DNA from: Nymphaea colorata
Taxonomy: Eukaryota > Streptophyta > Magnoliopsida > Nymphaeales > Nymphaeaceae
Direction of reading: 5' to 3'
Length of the DNA stretch: 64,000 nucleotides
NCBI RefSeq assembly: GCF_008831285.2
Contig: NW_022204507.1
Location: forward strand, 2,274,314 to 2,338,313
The position numbers and the translations under genes are program-made. Positions 24,336 to 35,661 of the stretch are shown one piece after another. Numbering within the stretch: the stretch's first letter is position 1; every line of letters begins with the position of its first letter. The notes under the pieces were generated by a model that searched no databases, was not told the origin of the DNA, and worked only from the letters and a program-made list of their open reading frames with translations.

Positions 24336-24497
24336 CTGAATGAAGAGAACGCCGGAAACTGGAGTTAGAAAACCAGAAAGGTGAACAACCAGTAACGGGA
24401 AATGGAGACGGTAAAGAACAATCCCTCTACTCTCTAATAAAGAAGATTTTCCGTTGCTATTCCCTCTCCAACTCTCTTTCTCGACGTCTCTAGAAGC

Positions 24498-24500
<3 letters not shown>

Positions 24501-24530
<30 letters not shown>
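24501..24530. repeat. (CT)n microsatellite in the upstream region
   Basis: CT run on the plus strand, about 170 bp upstream of the start codon of the minus-strand acidic protein gene. It is therefore probably in its 5' untranslated region or core promoter, where GA/CT tracts are common in plants. Confidence 0.85.
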
Positions 24531-24531
<1 letters not shown>

Positions 24532-25812
24532 ACTTCTCTTTTAAGAACCAGCAACTTGAGCATAATACCACAGCCCAGCTGCACGTTTCAAAATTTTTTA
24601 AGAGCGACATAAATCTTCTACCATCTAGCAAGAAGCCTGGGTTAGTTAATCGTTAAATATACATCCATCTGGGATGTTAACAAATGTGATATCCGATCGA
24701 ACCGAATAAACAATAAGATATGAAAAAAAAAAAGAAAATTAACATCCTATATGTATGTATATATATATTAACCAGGTTTGAATTTGCATTCGGTATTAAA
24801 TATAGTTTTAAATAAATATCCCATACTCAATGTCTTTAATATGGTTTGGATTTGGTTTAAAAATTGGATTTGGATTTAAATGTTAGCCTAAAAATTGGAT
24901 TTGGATTATGAATCTGGATGTCAGATTTGAATATGATATAGAATTTTCTTCATCATCAAAATTTGTATATGAATTCGACTTTGAATATAAAGAAATAAAA
25001 AAAATGGATATATTAAAATATGTATGCGATTTGTATATAAATTTGAATCTGAATACAAAAATAACAAAAAAAAAAACGGATATGTTAAAATATATACGTG
25101 ATTTGAATCCAATCCATTGACAACATTAACGTCCAGAGCAACATCTATGTCAAATGCTGCCACTACTTTTATGCAATAAAAACTACTCATGAGACTGCAT
25201 TTGGGTGAACTGAAACCCAATTCAGTATCTGAGATTTCGTTTCACATCCATACTCCCAACCGTGTTAGAAGGCGGTCATGGTAATCTGGATTATGAAAAA
25301 GATGGGACCCACAAATTTTTTTTCGTGAAACCGGACGAGTTTTCTGGAAGGGGATCCAACTGTTGGGCACTCTTGTGGGTTGCGGGGGTCATCTATGTGA
25401 AGTTTGTGTCTCACGTGTGAAGGGATGCATCTTATGCCATGGCATGGCGATGGGAATACGACAATGATGTTATTAGGAGAAGCCATCCTGCTTCTTGAAG
25501 GTTACCTTTTGGATGGCTGCGGAAACGAGGATGAAAAGACCTACGAAATTGGCTTCGATGTTCATTTCTTAAGACCGCATTAGTAATGAAATTCGAATTC
25601 AATATAGTTTTTTCTTATCTATTCCAGTGGATACTCAAGATCAGTTTCATGTAAGAACTTTAATCTAACTTTGTTCGTTCTATGTTTCAATATGAATTAG
25701 CTACTTTGCATTTCAGATAGATTAGGTGAATTACCACAAAGCTAAGCAACACATATAATGGTATGGGTATGGTGGGTGGGTAAAGACATGGCAACTTTAA
25801 AAGTCCTCACAC

Positions 25813-25913
<101 letters not shown>

Positions 25914-26279
25914 CGCAGATTCAGAGTTAACCATCACAATCCGTTCACATCCCAAAAGAAAAAGGTTCATACATATGGTCCCATGGAATTATCCCAAAAT
26001 TGTTGTTTATCATAAACAAAAATCATCATGGTTATAAGGTAAAAATATCTTATATCTCTTCCATGTCCATCTTTGGCATCCTCAACTTCTTCTTGCACAA
26101 TGATAGTTGATTGAACTGCTTGATCATGTAACTCGGAATTAAGAAATACAAGTTCAACTTCTCTTTCAAAGTCAAATTCCTCATCATTGACTTCATAATT
26201 TTTTTGTGAACTCCATCCCTATAATACAACCAGAAAGAGTACAATTATTGCTAATTTATCAAAAATATAAAACTATATA

Positions 26280-26850
26280 AATATAATGAACTTACAATTC
26301 AATAAATTCGTTTTGTGTTAAAAAGCACATAAACTAAACCTTTAGCACACTTGCTTGTAAATTTATTTTTCTCAATATTGTTACTATGGGAATATGTACT
26401 CCAATTCCTCTCACAGTGTGAAGATGTAGCAGCAGACTAAACTAATAGCTTGAAAGCAAGGCAAGTAAGACAAGCGTGCATATATGTTTGGCACCCCAAG
26501 GAATTGGTAGACTACTAGTGCTATTTTATCTTTTCTATCTCTAAACTTTGCAAACTTGTTGTGGGTTGAAGAATTTTGATGTAGATCTCGAAAAGATTTT
26601 ATTAAGACATATGAACATGTGCCTTGCCAATTCTGGATCTTCCAACACCCTTTGAGAACCATTTTCTTCCATACATGCATTGTTAAGGAGTGTTGCTTTT
26701 TCTCATGTTTGATAATGACTTCTTGAATTTTTTTAATCATAGTGTCTCACATCTTGTAAACATAATGAAGCATTGGTTTATCACACTTAAGAGCCCGCAA
26801 CATTTCTCAATTAGGCTCTATGAATTCAAGAAATAAGATATTTATCCCAC
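26280..26850 (-). pseudogene. hAT-superfamily transposase C-terminal relic
   Basis: On the minus strand, codons at about 26435-26401 read SSHCERNW, the signature of the hAT C-terminal dimerisation domain. This is followed by STYS, KNKFTSKCAKGLVYV and LFN, matching the usual order (CERNWS, then RNKL, then LVYVHYN). Upstream on the same strand are CQTYMHACLTCLAFKLLV and, further up, KPMLHYVYKMWDTM, which also fit the hAT pattern. Stop codons and frame changes interrupt it, including one stop just before SAATSSHCERNW. The N-terminal BED finger and the catalytic region were not found, nor were terminal repeats. It is a decayed fragment. Confidence 0.7.
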
Positions 26851-27649
26851 GGGATGTCATCAACAGTCAATCTTTTGATGGCTTGAGCTTTATTGCCATG
26901 ATCAGTATGATAGTAGTTTTAATCATCATCGGTCAGCATTTTGAATGGTGCACTTTTAACTTTCTTTATTTTTCTTTTTCATGATTACGATAGAAACAAA
27001 GCGTGTTTATGCAATTATTAGCAACTTTAGGTCAACATGATTATTATAAATAAAAATTGCTTATTGCTGAAGCTTGTAACATTTGGTTCTATAAGGTGCC
27101 GATAGCAACATGATGCCATCTCTTTATCAAACTCCTTTAGATTTAGAGTAACTTCAAAAGCATCCTAAGAAATGAAGCACTTGCATATGAGAGCGGCGAC
27201 TGCTTCCTTGTATCACTAGTTGTCATTGTCATGCTGCAACATAAATGGACATTGAGAGAGTTTATTGACATAAATCATGCTTGTCTTCTTTTCAAGCACA
27301 CTTCTCTCATAGAATCACCAAAACCGGGGTTTTCAGTAGAAAGGAAGGCAATCATAAAGTTGTTTTATCTTGCCTCGAACAATTAAATTACAGTAATGAT
27401 GGCAAATTAGTGAAATTAAAACCTGGTTGTTGGAAAGGCCTTCCACATAGCACAATTGGCTCCCTTTACCTCGAAGTGCAATTTTCTTCAAGCACCAATT
27501 AAGAAACACATGCATCTTATCCAACTTGCATAAATAGATGGAGGTAAGTATGGTATAGTGGCACATGGGTGAAGTTTTCCAGCATAAATAATAATCGAAG
27601 AAACACAATAAAGGATATAATTTTGATATAGCTGCATAGAAGTTAGTAC

Positions 27650-28385
27650 TAGGCTCAGCCCAGCCCGATAAATTTTTGCCGACAAGTACTCGGTCCTGGA
27701 CTGAGCTGGCCCGCTACCTGGCCCGTTTACAAACATGCTAGGTATCGGTTTGAGTAGATGCTATCCGAGGCCTGGCCTGGCCCGTTTACAAACCATTAAA
27801 CAGGTTGGGTTGCCATGTACTCGGAACAAACATTGAGACTTGGGAGGTAGGCAAGGGCAAGGGTTGGCAATGGCGATGGTAAAGTCTGTCTGACTGACAG
27901 GGAGGAAGTGTGACTGCAACGGAAAGGAGGCAGAGGCACTCAGGCAATAGCAAGGAGGCAGATGCAAAGGTGAGTCAAGCGACAACAACCGGTAGGGACT
28001 CGAGAGTGAGGGGTGACAGCACACAACAAAGAGAAAGTAGCAGGTAGGGAAATCAGAGGAGGAACAGGGTGACGGTGACGGTGACGACATACCAACAACA
28101 AGCATCCAAGAGAGACGACGGTGATAGTGATGGCAGTAGCTTCAACCTTTTCGAAGTTAAAAGATTTTTTATTTTGGACTTGTAAGTCCATTCTTAATCA
28201 AAATTCTACAATTATAATTCTACCATAGGGGTTGCATCTCTTTAGCCTAAGTGAAAGTGTTGAACTTGGGCCAAGCCCGATGCTATTCTGCCTGCTTGAG
28301 TCAATGAGTATACCCGGGCCCATGTCGGGATGGATACCAGGTACCCAACAGCAGCCCAGACCGATGCCCAAGCCTAGTTAGTATC
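27650..28385. repeat. GC-rich repeat segment, possibly a non-autonomous transposon
   Basis: This segment is much richer in GGCCCG and CCCGGG-type words than its surroundings. TGGCCCGTTTACAAAC occurs twice (about 27718 and 27778). The two outer edges resemble each other in inverted orientation (TTAGTACTAGGCTCAGCCC against ATACTAACTAGGCTTGGGC), but only loosely. A worn MITE-like unit is possible. Confidence 0.3.
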
Positions 28386-31300
28386 CTTATCGATTGAAGA
28401 GAGGTAAAACTTTTTATGATCTCAGCAATATAAGAGGCAAATTTTGAGAAGTATTACATCTCAGTTCAACACATATAAAAAAATAACTCAATAAAGGATA
28501 AATAAGTTTACTTGTTTCATCATATTCTTTGAAAGTCAAAGAATCAAGATATCCTTTAGATAAAACATATTATAATGGAGTAAAACTTTTAAAAATTACA
28601 TGGATAATCAGTCACAAATTTTCTTGCTGAATTCTGCTTTAATTGCCCTACCCTCTCCGTTTTATACTGCCTAAAGGTTCTTCCTTTGGAATTCGATGAA
28701 ACATCACATGCAACTTTTAATATTCAGTCACAGGTAATGAAAATAAGTAAGATGCATAACACATCCAACAATCCACTCAAAATTTAAGTTAGCCAACATT
28801 TTCCCAATGAATTTATTTGACTTCTAAAATCTATCATCGTGACATCAGCATAACTGGTTCTAAATGTCAATCGATGAATTTGAAAAAATTATCAATTAAG
28901 TCATGTGCATTATACTATGAAGAGTGCATACCTAAAAAATTATTGAAAACAAGAAGCATGATATTGCAGTTCTATTAATGACAGACTTGGACTCTACTTC
29001 TAAATACAGGAAAGTTGGCATTGACCACAACAAATCATGAAAGTAGCCCATGTTCTACCTAAACAGTAATAACCATGTGCTCGCATATAAGAGAGAACAG
29101 TCTTTCATTGTTTTGTTTATGAAAAGAGATCATAGTGATGGGAGGTTTACTTTTGTCGTACTAATTTTGTTAGAAAAAGCCATTGGTTGACTTGACTATA
29201 CCTACATGGGTGAGGCATGAATTACAAGAGTTAAGAGAAATTACATTCTACATATATGTGTGCATCAAAACCGAGAGAATCAAAAACATCACAAAAATAA
29301 TTGCATTTACAATAGCAACCATAAATGAGAATGTCTAGGCATAAGTGCACCAAATTAACATCGTTAAGGCAGCCAAGGTGATCACATCCATTAACCAACA
29401 AATTATGCTTTTATAGCAAAGAACATATGCATCTAGACATGGGATCCATTGAATTATGATAGTTAAAGAAGTCATTTTCATATTATAAATGACAACATAG
29501 AAAATTTTCAAAATGCAAAGAAAAATTCATTGCAATCTAAATGCTGTATTATATTCATAAAAACACATCCTATGAGCTTAACCTAAAACACTAGGAGCTT
29601 GAGATTCAACAAATAAAGGTTTGTTATTATATTTCCATCCTTTTTTATAAAGAGACCTCTTAGTTGGAACTTAACCTGAAAATAATAGGTGTCTAGCACA
29701 CATTCAACTGAGTAAGATTAACATTTTCATAACATATTATCAAAATGTTGGGGACCCATTTTAAAGTTGGGCAGCAGCAAGCACTCACCAGATTACATTA
29801 AGAAGTATGCGACAACTTAAAAATCTTAAAATTCTATATTATGAGGTATGTTTCAACCTATAAATGAATATATTTGTCACATAACATGCATGTCTTCACC
29901 GTGTCAACCCCTTAAAATTTATAATGAAAATAAGGAAAGAAAATGTGTCATCACATTCAAGTTATCCATAGGTGTAGTTCTACAATCCTAGTAGAGGATG
30001 GCTTGGTGGACGTGCTCCTACAACAAAGTAAACAAGAAAGTCAAATGGCAATTGTGATAAAACTTGAAAGCAAAAATGTGTTCAACATCAATAATAGAAA
30101 TTGTATGACATTTTATGTGGGTCGTACATATGGTAAGTTATTAATTCATCATCTGACTTTAGTTAATTTGGTAGGTCATCATAGTCTTTTCCTTTAATTG
30201 GCACCAGAAGAATAGACACTATCATGACAAGATGGTTCAAGAGAAACAATAATGTCAATGGCTATGAAAGTATACTAGCATAACTTAAGAGAAGATCATG
30301 TTTACATGAAGAGCATGATACAACCTTACTCATCAACATCAATCAGAGAATTTTCAAACAAAGAGCACTTAGAGATGCCTTTTAGGATGGCATATAGACA
30401 TTATTATATTTGAATTTATCATGTGAGTATTTTATCAAACAAACATTGCACTTCAGTATAAAACAATTGTAGTTTGATAACTTGAAGTTGTTAATCATCA
30501 ACTAAGTGCTTCTTCCCAATCCTTCAGCTCCACTTGCATCTATTTGCATAATAGCATTAGCAAAAGATTGTTTCGGTTTCAAGACTAGATTAGCAATTGT
30601 AAAATTGCAGATATTTGAAACAAAAACTACAGTAGCCATTAACCAATTCTAAGCCTATTAGAAATCCAAAAAGAACCAACTTCATTTGATTAGCACATAT
30701 TAGTGCTTTTGGGCATTCAACAATCATATACCATACAAACCTACATTTGTCTAAAAAAAATGAACAAAAAGGAGTTATTGATTACTATATACATTTGATG
30801 GATACCCATGGTAAGACTAGGAAAATGCTAAAGTAATGACCATGTCTTGACTTAGTAAAACCAAAAAAGTTTCACCAATCAATGACAATTAATGAAATAA
30901 CCCTCTTATTAGAGCCTTGGGCTAAGATTCATGCTAGTAGTTCAAGGATCCTCACCATCAAAAGACAAGTCTAGCTATTTAGTCTGGTGTCAGTTAAAGC
31001 TAAATAAACTCAATTAAGCTTACTTTGAAAATAACATAGTACGTATGCAAATTAGTTACATAAAAGATCTTCCATAAACCAAACATTGATCCACAAATAG
31101 CTGTAGTTTCTCTTCTACCTGTGAATGCCAAGGGATTAGGTAAAAAAAGCTTTGAGACATTCAACCAGTTCTTTGTGTGCATGTAGGAGTGCATTTATTC
31201 AACATTGATCATTGCATGCGTTTAGTGAGCTGCAATTGGCTGATCAACTGAAAACAAGCACTAGCCAAACCAAAATGGGGCTAGTTAGTGATTTGGCCAA

Positions 31301-32067
31301 TCTCAAAACTTTGGATACATGCAACTTAGCTTGTTCATACTCACGATCAAAATTGTGAAATATGGCTTACCACAATGCATTTCAGGAAGTGTTTTTTTTT
31401 TCGCCCAAGTTCATGATATATTATTAGTAAGTTATCTATAACTTAACATGACTTTCTAAGTAGTCAAAAAAATATTAACTGCATATGCAAGCATATGTGG
31501 AAGTCATAATGCAATTTCATGTTTAAATATAAAAAGAAACAGTGACATCTTCAACAAAGTCTCTCGAGTCCAAACAAACTCGATTGACATAGAGTGAAAC
31601 AACTTGGCTTGAAGAAGTTCCACTTTTTTGTACTTTAAAACAGTTTCAGAGGAGCCCGGTTAGACACAAAAAGCATCATTTAGAAAATGTAAAGATTAGA
31701 CATGATGTAATATGGTGGGATGTTAGTGATTGATTACACATGGTTATGATTGGAAGGTGCAAATACTAAATAAATGCCAACATATTTAGCTAAATATGTT
31801 ATGCATATTTCAGGATGAAAGAAATTTAGAAGCACTTTCTGACACCTCATTTGAGTTTTTGTTATCTTTTCCTTATCATTAGAAATTCACCTCCCATTCA
31901 ATTTTTTTTTCCTTTATTTCAACTCTGGTTCAGCTTTGAGGTTGTATAGCAATTGTTTACGCTCATTTGAAGTTTATCATTGGATGGTATGTTTCATGCT
32001 TCTTAAGGAGAAATGCTCATGATGGAAACTAGATTGGAGAATAACATTGAAGAGAAGTAACCCCATA

Positions 32068-32119
32068 CTCTCTCTCTCTCTAGATATATATATATATATA
32101 TATCTAGAGAGAGAGAGAG
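32068..32119. repeat. Perfect 52-bp palindrome
   Basis: A CT run, CTAGA, an AT run, TCTAG and a GA run form a perfect palindrome centred between 32093 and 32094. It could extrude a cruciform or fold as an RNA hairpin. No gene overlaps it. Confidence 0.9.
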
Positions 32120-32639
32120 AGAACATTTATAGATTCAATGACCTTTTAAAAATATGTAGCAAAAGGAAATATACAACAACACGGTGCTGTACATATTGAT
32201 GTATAAAGTCTTCAAAGTTGTTAACGGTGCTGAAGTTTAATTCCATCAGTAAAAGTGTCATTATTGCCAACATGCATGGTTTCAATTTGCCTTGAAACTA
32301 TTTGTGTTAATAATTAAATTTTTAGAAGCATTACTCTGTAAAAGGTCAAAAGTAGAAAGATTTCAAGAACGTTGAAGAATAAACTAATTATTTATAACAG
32401 ACAGATGTAGACACCACGTATGAATATGTTAACCATAGCAACCAAACAACGAAGATGCAAGTTAATGTCCATTTCTGGATGGTTCTTTTTAATTTTGTGA
32501 TGCTAAAACCATCACAAATGGTGGGTTCTGATAGCTAGAAGCAGTGGCCAACGATTTGCTATTGCAGAATGCACCAGTTGCGATATTTTCTAGTGTCGCA
32601 AAATTTAAATTTACCCCAGTAATGTACATTGGCCGGCTG

Positions 32640-32677
<38 letters not shown>

Positions 32678-33809
32678 AATCAATGGACTGAATTTTTTCT
32701 TTAACATTTTGTAATGCTAAAAACTATCACTATCACAAATGGTAAAGTTTGGCTGGCCAATCGACCATTGTCACATAATACACTATTCACAATAGCTTTT
32801 AACATCATAAAAAATATATATATATATATACATCACACTCAATACCAGCTGAGCGTTTCGCTCGCTTGGTCTGGGCCGTCCTTGTGGACGACCCATTCTT
32901 GAAGGTTAAATAAAAGCATCGGGTGGGTGGGGTGGGGGAGATCGAAGCCTCCCTTGCCTCTTCAATGGGGGAGGCTGTCGGCCTCCATCGCCATCGCTTG
33001 TTCTCCATGAGTGGATTTTATGAGATGTATCTTCGTTAAAACTTGGGTGGTTCATCGTAAGTGCTTTCTTTTTGTTTTTCAAAATGCTAACCGTATGATG
33101 TGCTTTTAACTCACAACTTTAGTCATAGAATGATTCATTTCTCATGAGTAGCTACAGAGGAGGCGTTTAACAAACGTAGCGTTCTCATAGTCTATCTCAA
33201 AGGTTGGAACATATTCGTTGTTTATAATATTATATAAATTTGTTCTAATCTTTAAAACATATTCATGAAAAATTATACTAGTATTCATATTGCGAAGAAA
33301 TACTTGATGCACGTCTCATGAGAGTCATAAAACACTAGTACTATTGTTGAACTTGCCTATTTTTTGCGTAGATTCGTGGGACTCTCACAAACAGCTGCAA
33401 AACAGCTTCAATAGATCTCAAAATGCTAGCTTTTAGTTTTGGTGAATCATGTTTTTGCACGTCTAAAACAAACAATGTTTTTTTTTTTTAAATTTTCAGT
33501 CATGTTAAATTACATTGAACACGAAAAACTTGTTATTTCAATTATAATTGAAGATCTTTTACGCAATTGATTACAAGACAATGTTTGGAGACCTTTTTCC
33601 ATATATCCTAACAAAATAATTTCTCCGAGTAAAAGAGAGAAAAAGGGAGTGGGCGAGACCGGTCCACCCTCGCGTTGCACTGCTCAATCCAAAGCAACGT
33701 TTCCTCAATCCAAAACAACTTCTCTCATCCCGTTTAAATCAAAATCATAGTGCTGTGTGAATCGAACACAGCATGCGCGGCCACAACGTCCCTCCCCACC
33801 CTCACCACA

Positions 33810-34820
33810 TCACTCCTGCTCATCACAGGGTACTAGCTTTTTTCCCTTCTTGCAGAGCCCCTGCTCCTCGATCCCATCCACCACTCTCCCGTAGCTGTAC
33901 CTCAGCGGCATCCTCCCCCATGCCTTGTGGAATTCCGTTATGCAGTCCCCTCTATCCCTCCTATGGTTTCCCCTCCAACTCAGCCCTCCCTCCGCCTTAT
34001 CAGTATCGCCACCCCCACCATTACCACCACCCTTCTGCTTCTTCCCCCAATTCCTGCTGTCCCCGTAGTCCCTGGCCTTCCCCTCCACCAGTATCGGCCC
34101 CGCCGCCACCCTTGCCGCCACCGCGAAGTTCATCGCAATGTCCTCGCAGTTCCGCCGCTTGTCCACGATCTCCCGGACGCTTGCGGGAATTCGGCACGTG
34201 TACTCGAAGAGGTAATCAATCGAAACCACCATGAATTTGGTCAGGATGATGGAGAGTCGGGTGGAGCTCACCGTGTACATCCATGATCGCCGGCTGAGAT
34301 CGAACTCGTGCGAACGTGCGAAGAATCCCACGATTCTCTCAGGGTGGTTTTGCCATACCCGGAAGGCGAAACGGAGGGAATCGGAATCGATTCGGACGTC
34401 GTCGTCGCAAACGGCCACTGCCCGTGTACGGATGAAGCGGCGAGGTAGGAAACGGTTGTTCAAGCTAGGACTTGCGTCGCGGAACAGGAAGATGGGGGCT
34501 CCCAGGGATTGGAAAGAGATGTTTCTGAGGGTTTGCGATGCGGTGGAAGGATTGCCCCAGAGGACGTAGACGGAGTGGACGGCCGGTGATGAGGAGTAGA
34601 CGGTGGCGATCTCCTGGAGGAGCATGAGGCGCGATTCGGAAAAACCGTTGATGAGAACTGTGAGCTGATCCGACCGGAGGGACTTATGGTCGATCGGACG
34701 GCAAGGGTCCTCCTGGTGGCTCAGGAGGACCGGCCGAGATGCTACCGTTGTCTGTAGGAGGTAAATTGCGACGATGAAGAAGAAAAAGGGGGCCCGTTGC
34801 GTCTTCTTCTTTGTCCCCAT
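33810..34820 (-). CDS. GT64-family glycosyltransferase (exostosin-like), intact
   Basis: A single uninterrupted frame of 336 residues from ATG at 34820 to the stop at 33810. Residues about 11-23 are a hydrophobic segment (FFFFIVAIYLL) after a basic start, so a type II Golgi/ER membrane anchor or signal is expected. The family's nucleotide-sugar and metal-binding DXD motif appears as CDDDVRID at 138-145. NCEDIAMNF at 224-232, MYTVSSTRLS at 181-190 and the C-terminal RGDCITEFHKAWGRMPLRYS are the conserved blocks of Glyco_transf_64 (the domain of animal exostosins and of plant GT64 proteins). Length matches the short single-domain plant GT64 proteins. Family members transfer sugars in Golgi pathways such as sphingolipid glycosylation; the donor and acceptor of this one cannot be read from sequence. 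A Gly-rich stretch at 264-271 is a low-complexity insertion. The codons are very GC-rich compared with surrounding DNA. It is divergent from the zinc-finger gene starting at 35662. Confidence 0.92.
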   Translation of the reverse strand: MGTKKKTQRAPFFFFIVAIYLLQTTVASRPVLLSHQEDPCRPIDHKSLRSDQLTVLINGFSESRLMLLQEIATVYSSSPAVHSVYVLWGNPSTASQTLRNISFQSLGAPIFLFRDASPSLNNRFLPRRFIRTRAVAVCDDDVRIDSDSLRFAFRVWQNHPERIVGFFARSHEFDLSRRSWMYTVSSTRLSIILTKFMVVSIDYLFEYTCRIPASVREIVDKRRNCEDIAMNFAVAARVAAGPILVEGKARDYGDSRNWGKKQKGGGNGGGGDTDKAEGGLSWRGNHRRDRGDCITEFHKAWGRMPLRYSYGRVVDGIEEQGLCKKGKKLVPCDEQE

Positions 34821-35661
34821 GGACGGAATATCTTCCCTCCTCTTTTTCCTGCGAAGACGCTGATGGATTATTAGATATGGGCGAATTTGGTCCGGTCTCT
34901 GTCAGATCCTGGGAAAAATTTCTTGGTGTGCCAGGTTCCGCACTGCTTTGAACTGCGTAGCTTGATGTCTCAAATTGCCGCTGAATTGACGACCAGATGG
35001 AAAAGCCGGCGACTTTAGTCGCATCAGGGTGGGGGCCGATGTCTCTGTTTCGAACTTCCGTCAATTTGTCGATATGATTTGTGGTTTCCGCCGCCTGAGA
35101 TTTGGCTAGTCACCTGTGCATTGCAACGGTGCTGTTGGATGCTAATCTGTCAAGATCCGTACTATTCCGTCAATAGCTTCCAGCGGAAACGCCAAAACAT
35201 GTCCGATTCCGGCGAGTCTTGACCAGCGGAAAGAATGAAAACTGAAAAGGTTGGTGGCGGAAGAAGTTGGATTCCTTCCCTGCTACCTTCCCCGCAAGAT
35301 CAAGTTTATGCTGGTGGAGATCCGCAATGAACCACTTTTGTAGAGAGTTGCCAAACCTCAATTTTATGTGCTAGAGACGAAAGCCGCGGGTTTTTTGTGT
35401 GCCTATACATTGACGAAAACGCCCTCCCTTCTTTCCTTTTATGGCGGGAGAAGACCCTGAAGGAATCATGGTCATTTATGGGAATACAAGTGCCAAAAGG
35501 GTGGGAGTTATACGTCATTTTCGACCATGTTGGGGTACTTCGAATCACCCAAACGTCATCTGGATGAATGGCACAATTCGTTTTAGAGCGACACCATCAA
35601 GCGCCCTCCTTCTCTGACGCTCGTCTCCCCACCTTCTGGTTTGGGCTCTTCATTTTCGACC
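34821..35661. promoter_or_regulatory. Divergent intergenic region between GT64 and zinc-finger genes
   Basis: Only 841 bp separate the two opposing start codons, so both promoters and both 5' untranslated regions must fit here and may share elements. The part next to the GT64 start (34821-35060) is open on the minus strand but in a different frame and without motifs, so I treat it as untranslated leader. No TATA box could be assigned with confidence. Confidence 0.5.

Noticed and set aside
33773-34286. Pro/Ser-rich plus-strand open frames
   Set aside because: They are antisense shadows of the intact GT64 gene, whose GC-rich codons keep the other strand open.
34684-35064. 126-codon minus-strand frame upstream of GT64
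   Set aside because: It overlaps the GT64 start in another frame and has no motif. More likely untranslated leader.
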